Origin: DASZIT01 sp963770635
Lineage (GTDB): Bacteria; Actinomycetota; Acidimicrobiia; Acidimicrobiales; RAAP-2
Assembly (NCBI GenBank): GCA_963770635.1
Contig: CAVYQI010000004.1
Span: 124,001-188,000 of the forward strand
Reading direction: 5' to 3'
DNA: 64,000 nucleotides
Positions 17,191 through 26,377 of the stretch are shown piece by piece. Each line of letters begins with the position of its first letter. Position 1 is the stretch's first letter. The translations under genes and the position numbers were made by a program. The notes beneath the pieces were generated by a model. It saw only the letters and a list, made by a program, of their open reading frames with translations. It did no database searches and was not told where the DNA came from.

Positions 17191-18786
17191 TTACGTAGTG
17201 AGGTGGCTGCGCAGATCGTCTTCGTTGTGAGAACGGTCGAAGGCCACGCTTTCCGAAATGCGGTCGTTCTGCACCAAGCGGGCCAGACCCTGATCCATTG
17301 TCTGCATCCCATGCGTACTACCCGTCTGCATCAGCGAGTAGATCTGATGTGTCTTGGCTGTGCGGATCAGGTTTCGGATCCCGGTGGTACAAACAAGAAC
17401 TTCGCAGCAAGGGATCCGTCCCGTCCCTTCCTTGTTCACCAGGAGCTGCTGGGTAACCACCCCCTCAAGGGTGGCCGCCAGCATGACTCGGATCTGCTCC
17501 TGTTGAGAGGTGGGGAACACGTCGATGATCCGATCAACCGTCTGGGCGGCGTCCTGAGTGTGAAGAGTGGCGAAGACCAGGTGACCGGTCTCGGCTGCAG
17601 TCAATGCCGTCGAAATCGTCTCGAGATCGCGAAGCTCGCCGACCAGAATGACGTCCGGATCCTGGCGCAATACCCGTCGAAGTGCCTCGGCGAACGAGTA
17701 GGTGTCCTCCCCGATCTCCCGCTGGTCAACGATCGACCGGTTGTGCGTGTGGAGGAACTCGATCGGGTCCTCAATGGTGACGATATGCAACGGCTTACTC
17801 CGGTTGATGATGTCCACCAGGGATGCCAAAGTCGTGGATTTACCCGATCCGGTGGGCCCGGTGACCAGCACCAGACCTCGCCGAAGCTCGCAGAAGGCAC
17901 GTATCGAATCCGGGATCTCGAGAGATTCGAAGGTCGGAATCTCATGCGGAATCGGTCGCATGGCGACCGCAACCGTGCCGCGCTGCATCGAGACATTCAT
18001 CCGGAATCGCCCGACGCCGGCGATCGAATGCGATGTGTCCAGCTCGAGCTCAGTCTCAAACCGCTCCCTTTGCGACGCCGGGAGGATCCCAAAGACCATC
18101 TCGCGGATAACTTCGTTACTGAGCTTCGGACATCCCTCAATCTCCCGGATGGCACCGTTCAAGCGGATGCACGCAGGCATCGCGGCGGTCAGGTGAAGGT
18201 CGGACGCCCCCACTGACACCGCATAACGCAAGAGATCGTCGATGTGCAGCGGCATGTCACTGCCAACAGCCATCGTGGGCATCGCCGGGCCACCCTCGCG
18301 GCGTTCTGCTTTCTGGGCATCCTCGGCGACCTGAAGGGGGCCGGAGGACACCACGCGCGAGATGACCGTTGGGTCGGCCAACATCGGCACCACCCGATAG
18401 CCCACCAGGCCAGCAAGTGCATCAACCCGTTCGGTCGTCGGTGGGTCGGCGAACGCCACCACCAACTGGTTCCCATTGAGCTTGAGCGCCACCGCTCCGT
18501 ACTCACGACCGACCGCCTCCGGGATCAGGGCGAACACTTCTGGTTCGGGTGCCGCCGACAGCAGGTCAACCGCCGGCAGTTGGGCCAGTTGGGCCAGAGC
18601 ACCGACTACCACTCCGGGAGTCGCCACCAGCCTCTCGATAAGGATGGCCCCCAGCGATTGACCGGTCACCTCCGATTCGGCGGCCAGTGGCGCCAGATCG
18701 GCTTCCGTGGCATAGCCGCCGTCGACCAGCGCCTGTACCAGTTTGGACGACCATTCGGCCCGAATGTCTGACGTGACCGGGCTCAT
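17191..18786 (-). CDS. pilT: PilT-type retraction ATPase with extra N-terminal MshEN/GspE-N domain
   Basis: This hexameric ATPase is predicted to power pilus retraction. Residues about 180-531 are a full PilT: ASDLHLTAAMPACIRLNG, Walker A GPTGSGKST (310-318), VTIEDPIEF, Walker B ILVGELRDLET, the His box TGHLVFATLHTQDA, and the PilT hallmark close to AIRNLIRE (GIRNLIRTAKTHQIYSLMQ). Residues 1-150 are an additional MshEN-like domain (LVDGGYATEADLAPLAAES to VISRVV), usual in PilB/GspE but not in PilT, joined by a charged linker. MshEN domains can bind c-di-GMP, so direct control of retraction is possible. The start overlaps the pilB stop (ATGA). Confidence 0.9.
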   Translation of the reverse strand: MSPVTSDIRAEWSSKLVQALVDGGYATEADLAPLAAESEVTGQSLGAILIERLVATPGVVVGALAQLAQLPAVDLLSAAPEPEVFALIPEAVGREYGAVALKLNGNQLVVAFADPPTTERVDALAGLVGYRVVPMLADPTVISRVVSSGPLQVAEDAQKAERREGGPAMPTMAVGSDMPLHIDDLLRYAVSVGASDLHLTAAMPACIRLNGAIREIEGCPKLSNEVIREMVFGILPASQRERFETELELDTSHSIAGVGRFRMNVSMQRGTVAVAMRPIPHEIPTFESLEIPDSIRAFCELRRGLVLVTGPTGSGKSTTLASLVDIINRSKPLHIVTIEDPIEFLHTHNRSIVDQREIGEDTYSFAEALRRVLRQDPDVILVGELRDLETISTALTAAETGHLVFATLHTQDAAQTVDRIIDVFPTSQQEQIRVMLAATLEGVVTQQLLVNKEGTGRIPCCEVLVCTTGIRNLIRTAKTHQIYSLMQTGSTHGMQTMDQGLARLVQNDRISESVAFDRSHNEDDLRSHLTT

Positions 18787-21362
18787 GCCACCACCCGGAG
18801 CACTTCTTCGAGGGTCGTCTCGCCCTCGATCGCTTTGCGAAGGCCGCTCTGGCGCAGGGTAAACATCCCCTGCGAAACGGCCATCCTATGGATATCCTCC
18901 ACGGACCCTCCTTCTATGATTAAGCGTTCGATTTCTTCGGTCATCGGCATCAACTCCGCCAATGCTTTACGACCTCGGTAGCCGGTGTTGGAGCAGGCCG
19001 AGCAGCCCTTCGCCCGGAAGAAGCGGGGCCTGCCCTCTTTCTCCTCGATTGCCTTCATCTCTTCGACCTTCCATCCTGCGGCCACTATCTCCGCTTCGGT
19101 GACGTTGTAACTCTCCTTGCAGTGGTCGCAGAGCCGACGAGCCAGGCGTTGCGCCAGCACCCCGGTGATGGCGGAAGTGACCAGGAATGGTTGGAGTCCC
19201 ATCTCCACCATTCGCATGGGCGTGGCCGCCGCGCTGTTGGTATGGAGAGTGGCAAGGACCAGGTGGCCGGTGAGCGAAGCCTCAACGGCTATCACCGCCG
19301 TCTCCTTGTCCCGGATCTCCCCGACCAGCACGATGTCCGGGTCCGCCCTCAGAATCGACTTCAATGCCGAGGCGAACGTCAGGCCGGCCTTCAGATTGAG
19401 TTGGACCTGATTAACGCCCGGGAGGCGGATCTCCACCGGGTCCTCAACGGTGATGATGTTCTTGTCCGGCGAGTTGAGGGCGCTGATCGTCGCGTAAAGG
19501 GTGGTCGACTTGCCCGAACCGGTGGGCCCGGTGACCAGAATCGTTCCATAGGGCTTGGTGTAGATCCCCTCGTAGGTGGACAGGAGATCGGCATCGAAAC
19601 CCAGGTCCGGGAAACCCATGACGACGCTCGACTTGTCGAGCACCCGCATCACGATCTTCTCTCCGTGGATGGTGGGAAGTGTTGCCATGCGGAGGTCGAT
19701 CGCCTTTCTCCCGATGGTGACAGAGATCCGACCGTCCTGGGGGATCCGGTGCTCGGCGATGTTCATGTCGGCCATCACCTTGAGCCGGGTTGTGACCGCC
19801 GCCGCAATGGAACGGGGTGCGGTAGAGACATCGTGAAGCACCCCGTCTATGCGCAACCGGATCCGCAAGTTGGTGGCCGTGGGTTCCACGTGGATGTCGG
19901 ATGCGCGTTCGTTCAACGCTTGGACCATCAGCAGATTGACATACCGAACGATCGGCGCCTCTTCAGTTACTGCCTGGATGTCATCCATTGCCGAGCCGGG
20001 GTCATCACGGTCGAATTCGAGTGATGCCGTCTCGGCAACTTCGGCGGCGTCTCCGGCTCCATAGGCGCGTCCGATTTGGGCATTTATCTGGCTGCGGGTG
20101 GCGACCACGACGGAGAAGTTCCGGCCCATGACGGTGCGGAGGTCGTCCATGGCGAACACGTCGGTGGGGTTGGATGCCGCCACGACCGGTCGACCACCTT
20201 CATTGGCAATGACCAAGACATTGTGGTGGCGGGCGGTTGCCTCGGGAATCAGTTCTGACTCGTTGAAACTGGGACCGATCGTGTCCAGATCGACAAACTC
20301 GAGTCCCATCTCGTGTGCCATTCCCCACATGAGATCCGCTTCAGTGACCAGCTTCCTGGCCGTGAGGATGCGAGCGATACTCCGGCCGGTGCGATCGTGT
20401 TCCTCGATGACCGATTCCATATCGCCAAGGGACACCCGATTCCCCTCGATGAGGGCTTTGGCGAGAGGTGGGAAGGTCGACGCCACCCCGGTCTCCAGAT
20501 CCGGTTCGGGCTGTTGCCCTTCGAATGTCGCAACCGCCTCGTCAACCAGATCTGCGACTTCCGCGGCTGAGTCGACCTCTTCGGCGGACGTGGCCGACCC
20601 CAGCGAGCGGGCCAACTCTGATCCACTTGCGGCTAGCTCGTCCGGATTCAGGTTGAGGTCGGAGCTGATCTCCGCGGCCAGACGTGGGTCGACATCATGC
20701 CCGTTGACCGGCCGACCTTGATCGAACGAGATGTCTCCCGGGACAACCGCCGGCCCGTGCAGCGAATGGTCCAATGCATCATCCAGCGCGCCATTGGGCC
20801 CTTGGTGGCCCGAGATGATGAGCTGCGGGAGCGGCGCGGTGGGTGCGGTGGGTGTTTTGGGCGCGGCCGAGACGCTCGGTGTCGGCACCTCGGATACAGC
20901 AGCTCCGCCGTAGAGCCGGTCGAGGAACCTGACGATCTGGTCCCGTGCCGCCACCACGATGGTGAAGTCACGACCCATGGAAGCCCGGAGGGTATCCATG
21001 GCGAAAATGTCATCGGGGTTGGCCACAGCAATGACCGGGATTCCAAACTTGCGTTTGATGGCGACCACGTGGTGGCGGCGAGCCATGGCCTCGGAAAGAA
21101 CCGTGGCCGTTTCAGGGTCGACGGGGCAGCCGTCGAGCTCGACGAAGTCGAGGTCGTGCTCGCGTGCCAGGGTGCGAGTGGCGTCGACTTCGCTCATGGA
21201 CTCTTCATCGGCAGGTTCTGGGTCAACATTGAGCCAGCGCCCTGGTTCATCCCGGGCCTCCCCACCTGGACGAATGGAGATAGACCGAAGTGCCCAACGC
21301 AATCCGTCAAGATCGCTGCCAGTGCTACCGTGCTCGGGCTTTGGTCGATTTCCGCCCCCCAC
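18783..21362 (-). CDS. pilB: T4P extension ATPase PilB with two MshEN-like regions
   Basis: This is the GspE/PilB ATPase that drives pilus assembly. The 859-residue protein is long for the family (about 560). The C-terminal half is canonical: ASDIHVEPTATNLRIRLRIDG, LKVMADMNIAEHRIPQDGR, Walker A GPTGSGKST, VEDPVEIRLPG, Walker B IVLVGEIRDKET, TGHLVLATLHTNSA, and a tetracysteine zinc site (CDHC and CSAC). Upstream are two MshEN-like modules (about 56-155 and 300-445) separated by a Pro/Asp/Ser-rich linker. The first module looks incomplete, and an internal ATG at MSEVDATRTL could be the true start; the GTG used is the furthest upstream option. It is divergent from pilD, with 58 bp between them. 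Confidence 0.92.
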   Translation of the reverse strand: MGGGNRPKPEHGSTGSDLDGLRWALRSISIRPGGEARDEPGRWLNVDPEPADEESMSEVDATRTLAREHDLDFVELDGCPVDPETATVLSEAMARRHHVVAIKRKFGIPVIAVANPDDIFAMDTLRASMGRDFTIVVAARDQIVRFLDRLYGGAAVSEVPTPSVSAAPKTPTAPTAPLPQLIISGHQGPNGALDDALDHSLHGPAVVPGDISFDQGRPVNGHDVDPRLAAEISSDLNLNPDELAASGSELARSLGSATSAEEVDSAAEVADLVDEAVATFEGQQPEPDLETGVASTFPPLAKALIEGNRVSLGDMESVIEEHDRTGRSIARILTARKLVTEADLMWGMAHEMGLEFVDLDTIGPSFNESELIPEATARHHNVLVIANEGGRPVVAASNPTDVFAMDDLRTVMGRNFSVVVATRSQINAQIGRAYGAGDAAEVAETASLEFDRDDPGSAMDDIQAVTEEAPIVRYVNLLMVQALNERASDIHVEPTATNLRIRLRIDGVLHDVSTAPRSIAAAVTTRLKVMADMNIAEHRIPQDGRISVTIGRKAIDLRMATLPTIHGEKIVMRVLDKSSVVMGFPDLGFDADLLSTYEGIYTKPYGTILVTGPTGSGKSTTLYATISALNSPDKNIITVEDPVEIRLPGVNQVQLNLKAGLTFASALKSILRADPDIVLVGEIRDKETAVIAVEASLTGHLVLATLHTNSAAATPMRMVEMGLQPFLVTSAITGVLAQRLARRLCDHCKESYNVTEAEIVAAGWKVEEMKAIEEKEGRPRFFRAKGCSACSNTGYRGRKALAELMPMTEEIERLIIEGGSVEDIHRMAVSQGMFTLRQSGLRKAIEGETTLEEVLRVVA

Positions 21363-21420
21363 CGCCTTGCCGCCCCCTCAACTCCTGCTCAGGGGCTAAT
21401 TTCGGTTCCGGATACCGACG

Positions 21421-22266
21421 GTGACAGATCTTTTCCTGCTGTCGTCGGCCGCCAGAGTCCCGCTTTCGGTGGTTTTCGGTCTGGCGGTGATCGCAGGCCT
21501 GTTGGTGGGATCGTTCATCAATGTCGTCGTCTACCGGGTCCCAAGGGGGCTCTCGGTCTCCAAACCCCGATCCTTCTGCCCTACCTGCCAACGCCAGCTT
21601 TCGTGGTGGGAAAACGTGCCGGTCATCTCGTGGGTCGCTCTTCGAGGTCGCTGCCGGACCTGCCACGAACCCATTTCGATTCGATATCCCCTGGTAGAAG
21701 GGGGTACGGCAGGCATCTTCGCGTTGATCGCCTGGGGCTGGGACGGATCGTTGATGACCATCCCCTACTGCCTATTGGGCGCCACTGTCGTCTCGATTCT
21801 CCTCATTGACACCGGCGACCTGCGGTCGCCTCTCTCGGTGGCCGCGTTGGGGACCGTCATCGGCGACACGGTCCTGGTGGCGGTGGCCGCAGCCGGGAGC
21901 CATTGGACCACTCTCATCGGTGCTCAAGCCGGGATCTTGGTGGGAATCGTGGTGTTCGGCGCCTTGCGACGCCTGGATCCCGAGTCTCGCCGCGGCGAAG
22001 GTATTGGCCGCAGCGCACTCATTCCAGCCGGCTGTTGGCTCGGCGGACTGGGGATCGTCCCGGCCGCCATCGGGGTGGGGGCTCTGGTTGTCGTTTTTCT
22101 GATCGACCTTGGCCTCAACCTGCTCATCGGGAACTCCGCCAACGCCGCCACCTCGGGGTCGGGCCACTCATCTCCTGGAGGGGCGCTCCAAATTCTTGCC
22201 GATCGTCCCATGATCGTGGCCGTGATCCTGGGCACCGCCGGCAGTCTCATCGCCTTCGCCCGGTGA
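21421..22266 (+). CDS. pilD: Prepilin peptidase/N-methyltransferase PilD, second catalytic Asp apparently missing
   Basis: This membrane enzyme cleaves prepilin leaders and methylates the new N-terminus. The methylase region is intact: SFINVVVYRVPRGLSV, then the paired cysteines CPTC and CRTC and the RYPLVEGGTA motif. Hydrophobic helices follow. The aspartyl protease part is abnormal: the first motif keeps LLIDTGD but lacks the usual LPD, and the GxGD motif that holds the second catalytic Asp reads GIGRSALIPAGCWLGG. The protein may therefore methylate but not cleave, or use an unusual catalytic arrangement. It has 281 residues, with a GTG start, next to and divergent from pilB. Confidence 0.85.
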   Translation: MTDLFLLSSAARVPLSVVFGLAVIAGLLVGSFINVVVYRVPRGLSVSKPRSFCPTCQRQLSWWENVPVISWVALRGRCRTCHEPISIRYPLVEGGTAGIFALIAWGWDGSLMTIPYCLLGATVVSILLIDTGDLRSPLSVAALGTVIGDTVLVAVAAAGSHWTTLIGAQAGILVGIVVFGALRRLDPESRRGEGIGRSALIPAGCWLGGLGIVPAAIGVGALVVVFLIDLGLNLLIGNSANAATSGSGHSSPGGALQILADRPMIVAVILGTAGSLIAFAR

Positions 22267-22491
22267 TCCGCTTGGGCGCCCATCGACGTCGATACACCAT
22301 CGACTGAAAGCTGAGTTCTCATGCGAGGAGACATATCGCGCCAGCCCCTAACTACCTGGTCATTGCCCAGATCGGACGCAAATCCGTGGGTTGGGTTCGC
22401 CCGTCTCCCACTCGACAAGTTCTTGTTAGTTGTCACCCAACCGCAATGATTCCGCAGTTTGAATCAAGTAATTCGGTGGCAGAATCTCGGT

Positions 22492-22788
22492 ATGGAACCC
22501 ATGGTCATTGAATCGTGCCACAGCACGTGGGTCATCGACCTCGAGAACTCGAGGTTCAGGCGGATCCTGAAGGGGTTCGACACGAGTGCCGGGCAGGCGT
22601 CGACAGCCTGGCGGCCATGCTTCGGGCTCGAAATCGACCCGATGTCCGAGTCGTTCGTGGTCCTGCTCAACCCCGAAGGAACACGCCTCCTCCGGAGCTG
22701 GCGGCACGTCGAGCATTGCTCGCAGTGCGGCGGCGAAGCCACGACTGAACTCACCCTCGACGAACTGAGGTCAGCCGCGCTCCGCTAG
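22492..22788 (+). CDS. Small conserved-looking protein of unknown function with C-terminal CxxC
   Basis: I do not recognise a named family. The 98-residue protein has CHSTWVIDLENSRFRRILKG near the start, a Trp/Cys-containing middle (STAWRPCFGLEIDP), a strand-rich SFVVLLNPEGTRLLRSWRHVEHCSQCGGEA, and an acidic end. The CSQCGG pair could bind metal. The ATG before EPMVIESCH is preferred over an upstream ATG by position relative to a G-rich site. It lies between pilD and a Pro-rich gene in the pilus region, so a pilus-associated role is possible but unproven. Confidence 0.6.
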   Translation: MEPMVIESCHSTWVIDLENSRFRRILKGFDTSAGQASTAWRPCFGLEIDPMSESFVVLLNPEGTRLLRSWRHVEHCSQCGGEATTELTLDELRSAALR

Positions 22789-22951
22789 GCCTCAAATCTG
22801 GCACATCTACGCTTCATCCACGGGTTTGCGCGAGCCATGTGCCGGGCAGTGCCCGGCCAAGCCGTCGGATAGACTGACTCCGCGCGGCGTGCGCCATGCG
22901 CACGCCGGCAGTGTTCACTGCAGTCGGCACGGGGACACAGCGGAGGAGCTC

Positions 22952-24064
22952 ATGAATTTCAGGGGACGCCACTCGGGAGCGGACGAACCGTCCAAGGCGG
23001 ACAAAACGCTGTCCCCGGATGCCCTCGCCAAGGAAATGGCAGATCTTCAAAAGGCTCAGGCTGAACTCACCCGCACCATCGACCGCCTGGCGGGTCAGAT
23101 CGACACCCTCCAGACAGCCGAACTGGCGCGGGCAGATTCTCCATCGGCACCCTCCGAGTCTCAGACCAAGCCGGCTCCGACCACCGCCGGTGTTCTGCCA
23201 CCGTCGCCGCCCCCCGGCTTCGCCCTCCGAGCCGGATTGTCGTCCACGTCAGCTCCCCCCCCGCCACCACCTCCGGTGGTGGGGACCAAGCCTTCTCCCA
23301 CCCCGCCGCCGCCGCCGAAAGGGGCAAAACCTTCTGCTTCGCCGCCTCCGCCACCTCCAGCAAAGGCCGCCACCAGCATCAGTCCCCTCGACCGGCTTCT
23401 CGGCGAGAACTTCGGAAAGCCCCGGGTGCATGCGTCCGCTGAGCCACAAACGCCGCCGATCAGACCCAACTTCGCGGCCGGCGATGCCTCTCCCGAAGAG
23501 TCGGCCGCTCCCCAGGCTTCCGAGCCGGTCTTCCGCGTGTCCCCGGTTCTTGGGGAGCGCGAACCGACGAGTTCGTCCGGGGAGATGTCATTGCCCGGTC
23601 ACGACAGCCCGAGCGAGCCACCACAAACCCGGGCAACCGCCAAAGCGGCGCCGCCGTTCTCCTTCAACACCACCCTGGACGAGCTGACGGACGCAGAGCC
23701 GGGCAATAATGGACAGGCAAGCCCGGCGGCTTCACCGAGTCCGGCTCCGGCCCCAACTACCAAAGCCTCCCTACCGGGCGAGCCTCAAAACACGGTGGTC
23801 GACCCGCCGCCCGATGTGGACCACGATGTCGAAACCCCCGAGCCTGACTTCTTCCGATCCGGTGGGCAGTCGTTCGCCTCGGCTGCGGCCATGGTTAGCG
23901 ACATTCTGGCGGCCACCCCGGATGTCACTGACCCCGATTCAGGGCAACCTGAAGCTGAGGACCAGGTCACCCGGGCTACCGAAGAGTCGAACGCACCCGA
24001 GGTCCCGATCACTCCTGACTTCTTCACCGCTCAGCCCAAAAAGAGGTTCAGGCTTCGTCGCTGA
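22952..24064 (+). CDS. Proline-rich, probably disordered cytoplasmic protein in the pilus region
   Basis: The function is unknown. The 370-residue protein starts with a short predicted coiled coil (LAKEMADLQKAQAELTRTIDRLAGQIDTLQ), followed by about 100 residues with several polyproline runs, then a long Ser/Pro/Glu/Asp-rich stretch. It ends in the basic KKRFRLRR. A short motif occurs twice, EPDFFRSGG and TPDFFTAQP, the second near the C-terminus. There is no signal peptide or membrane helix. The ATG follows GGAGG at good spacing; an upstream in-frame ATG is rejected. Its place between pilD and pilT2 suggests a scaffold or polar-localisation role for the pilus machine, which is inference. Composition alone gives no enzyme function. 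Confidence 0.7.
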   Translation: MNFRGRHSGADEPSKADKTLSPDALAKEMADLQKAQAELTRTIDRLAGQIDTLQTAELARADSPSAPSESQTKPAPTTAGVLPPSPPPGFALRAGLSSTSAPPPPPPPVVGTKPSPTPPPPPKGAKPSASPPPPPPAKAATSISPLDRLLGENFGKPRVHASAEPQTPPIRPNFAAGDASPEESAAPQASEPVFRVSPVLGEREPTSSSGEMSLPGHDSPSEPPQTRATAKAAPPFSFNTTLDELTDAEPGNNGQASPAASPSPAPAPTTKASLPGEPQNTVVDPPPDVDHDVETPEPDFFRSGGQSFASAAAMVSDILAATPDVTDPDSGQPEAEDQVTRATEESNAPEVPITPDFFTAQPKKRFRLRR

Positions 24065-24102
24065 GCGCTGGGACGATGATCGTCGCCCGGATCGAACCGC
24101 CC

Positions 24103-24588
24103 TCAGATGGAGGGTTCCCTCTTCCACATTCCTGAGCTGCCCCCGGTCTTCTCCCACAGCATCAGCTGGCCGATGCTCATGGTGCGGTCAGTCGTCTTGC
24201 ACATGTCGTACACCGTGAGGGCGGCGATGGCACAGGCGGTCATCGCCTCCATCTCGACTCCGGTCCGATCGACTGTTTCCACCTTGGCCTCGACCTCCAC
24301 ATAGTCGTCACCGATGGTGAAATCAACGTGCACCGCGCCGACCAGCAGCGGATGGCACATGGGGACCAGGTCAGCGGTCCTTTTGGCCGCTTGGATACCG
24401 GCCACCCGAGCTGCCGCGAGGACATCGCCCTTGGTGATGGCGTTGTTGGCCACCTTGGAGGTGGTTTCCGGCTTCATGGCCACCCGGCACCTCGCCAGGG
24501 CTCGGCGGTGGGTGGGCTCTTTGGGCGATACATCCACCATCCGGGCACCGCCGAGGGGGTCCAGATGGCTGAGACTCCGGTCGGTCAT
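24103..24588 (-). CDS. moaC: Cyclic pyranopterin monophosphate synthase
   Basis: MoaC converts 3',8-cyclo-7,8-dihydro-GTP into cyclic pyranopterin monophosphate, the first step of molybdenum cofactor synthesis with MoaA. The 161-residue protein is the usual size. Family landmarks are MVDVSPKEPTHRRALA, the KGDVLAAARVAGIQAAKRTADLVPMCHPL active-site region, VETVDRTGVEMEAMTA, and VYDMCKTTDR with the catalytic Lys/Asp region. It stands alone on the minus strand between rightward genes; other mo genes are not in view. The ATG start is clear. Confidence 0.96.
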   Translation of the reverse strand: MTDRSLSHLDPLGGARMVDVSPKEPTHRRALARCRVAMKPETTSKVANNAITKGDVLAAARVAGIQAAKRTADLVPMCHPLLVGAVHVDFTIGDDYVEVEAKVETVDRTGVEMEAMTACAIAALTVYDMCKTTDRTMSIGQLMLWEKTGGSSGMWKREPSI

Positions 24589-24709
24589 ACCGACGTCCGA
24601 TTGATCACGGACGTCAGTCTAGAGGACAACCGGATTCTGCATCGGATCTGGCACTCCCTGCATTAGACTGCTAATGCAAGAGGCCGAGACAGCGAAGGGA
24701 CCTGCACCC

Positions 24710-25072
24710 GTGCCCACGTATGAATATCACTGTGAACACTGCGAGCAGACCTTCGACGTCTTCCAGTCCTTCCAGGACGATGCCCTGACCGCGTGTCCGA
24801 CCTGCGGCAATCCGGTTCGCAAGGTGTACGGGAACGTCGGGGTGGTCTTCAAGGGAAGCGGCTTCTACAAGACCGACAGCCGCCCGAAGGAAGCCTCAAA
24901 ATCGTCCACTGAAACCTCAACCTCGACCAACGGTTCGGGAGATTCGAGCTCGACGGCCACCGCCACCAAGTCTCCCCCCTCCGACGGCGCCTCAAAATCC
25001 GACGGCGCCTCGAAGGGGTCTGGGGGCGGGGACGGTGCCTCCACCACCAGCACGCCGAAGACTCCCGCCTGA
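24710..25072 (+). CDS. FmdB-family zinc ribbon protein with Ser/Thr-rich tail
   Basis: This is a small putative regulatory zinc-ribbon protein (120 residues). The ribbon is PTYEYHCEHCEQTFDVFQSF, then CPTCGNPVRKVYGNVGVVFKGSGFYKTD, matching the FmdB/CxxC_CXXC_SSSS family, whose name refers to Ser-rich tails. The remainder is a low-complexity Ser/Thr/Lys/Gly tail with two copies of SDGASK. The GTG directly before PTYEYHC is chosen because FmdB proteins begin exactly there and GAAGGGA lies upstream. Divergent from moaC. Its molecular role is unknown. Confidence 0.85.
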   Translation: MPTYEYHCEHCEQTFDVFQSFQDDALTACPTCGNPVRKVYGNVGVVFKGSGFYKTDSRPKEASKSSTETSTSTNGSGDSSSTATATKSPPSDGASKSDGASKGSGGGDGASTTSTPKTPA

Positions 25073-25181
25073 CCCAGTTCAGGAGCCAATTGGCCCAAGA
25101 ACCGGGTCGGCAAACCGCGTCGGCGCGGAGTTCTCGTAAAAGTTACTCACGCGATTGGCGTTTTAAGCCGTTCAATTCGGC

Positions 25182-26321
25182 ATGGACATCACCGATCTCG
25201 ATCGGCTGCTGGGTCTGTTGGCTGACCTTGACGGTTCGGACCTCCACATAAAAGCGGGTGCAGCCCCACGAATCCGGGTATCCGGAGCCCTGCGACCGCT
25301 GCTCGAGGAGCCACGGTTCACCGCCGAGGAGACCCTGCTGGTCGCCGAATCAATGATGCAGCCGAACATCCTCGACCAATTCCGCGCGCATCATGAGGTC
25401 GACTTCGCCTACAGCGTGCCGGGTGTCGGAAGATTCCGGGTCAACGCCTACTACCAACGCTCCTCAGTCGCCATGGCCATGCGCCTGGTCCGTACCAGTG
25501 CGGCCACCGTTGCTGATCTGGGCCTGCCGCCAACGGTGACTCGCCTTGCCGAAGTCCAGAGGGGACTCGTCCTCGTCACCGGGCCGACAGGTTCGGGCAA
25601 GACCACCACGCTCGCCGCCATGGTCGATCACATCAATCACACCCGGGCCTGCCACGTGGTGACCATCGAGGACCCGGTGGAATTCCTGCACGCCGACGAC
25701 CTGGCCACCATCGACCAGCGCGAGGTCGGATTCGACACCGACAGTTTCTCATCTGCCATGCGAGTGGTCCTCCGTCAGGATCCTGATGTCATCCTGGTCG
25801 GCGAGATGCGGGATCTCGAAACAGTGTCGGCCGCCCTGACCGCCGCGGAGACCGGGCACCTGGTGCTCTCGACGCTACACACCACCGACGCCACTGAGAC
25901 CATCAACCGGATCGTCGACTTCTTCCCTCCGCATCAGCAAAACCAGACCCGGGTGAGTCTGGCCGCCTCCATGAAGGGGATCATCGGCCAACGTCTGGTT
26001 CCGACCGCCGACGGAAGGAGCCGGGTGCCGGCGCTGGAACTGCTCGTCTCCAACGGCCGGGTACAGCAGGCGATCATCGATTCGGCCCAGACATCGGACA
26101 TCGAGGGGATCATTGCCGAGGGCGAGTACTACGGGATGATGACCTTCGACCAGTGTCTGGCCGGACTCGTCGGCGACGGTGCCATCGACATACGCGAGGC
26201 GATGAACTCCGCGACCAATCCCCACGATCTGAAGGTGCTGCTGGAGCGCCGGGGCATCATCCAGACCGGTCAGTTCGCGGGTGGTGCGGAAGCCGCACCG
26301 GTCCCAGCCACGGTGGGATGA
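25182..26321 (+). CDS. pilT: Second PilT-family ATPase
   Basis: This is a 379-residue twitching ATPase of normal PilT length, without the N-terminal domain of the first copy. It has SDLHIKAGAAPRIRVSG, Walker A GPTGSGKTT (134-142), VTIEDPVEFLH, Walker B ILVGEMRDLET, and TGHLVLSTLHTTDATETINRI. The AIRNLIRE-type motif is replaced by NGRVQQAIID, as in accessory retraction ATPases such as PilU-like proteins. It follows the FmdB-type gene with 109 bp between them. Two PilT paralogues with different architectures suggest specialised retraction roles. Confidence 0.93.
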   Translation: MDITDLDRLLGLLADLDGSDLHIKAGAAPRIRVSGALRPLLEEPRFTAEETLLVAESMMQPNILDQFRAHHEVDFAYSVPGVGRFRVNAYYQRSSVAMAMRLVRTSAATVADLGLPPTVTRLAEVQRGLVLVTGPTGSGKTTTLAAMVDHINHTRACHVVTIEDPVEFLHADDLATIDQREVGFDTDSFSSAMRVVLRQDPDVILVGEMRDLETVSAALTAAETGHLVLSTLHTTDATETINRIVDFFPPHQQNQTRVSLAASMKGIIGQRLVPTADGRSRVPALELLVSNGRVQQAIIDSAQTSDIEGIIAEGEYYGMMTFDQCLAGLVGDGAIDIREAMNSATNPHDLKVLLERRGIIQTGQFAGGAEAAPVPATVG

Positions 26322-26377
26322 GTCACGCAAACTAGCGGCATCCCACCGAGACGCTGACTTGGTGGCAGGATCACAGC

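Noticed and set aside
22267..22491. Possible RNA gene between pilD and the small CxxC gene
   Set aside because: No strong stem, T-tract or known riboswitch core was visible; treated as intergenic.
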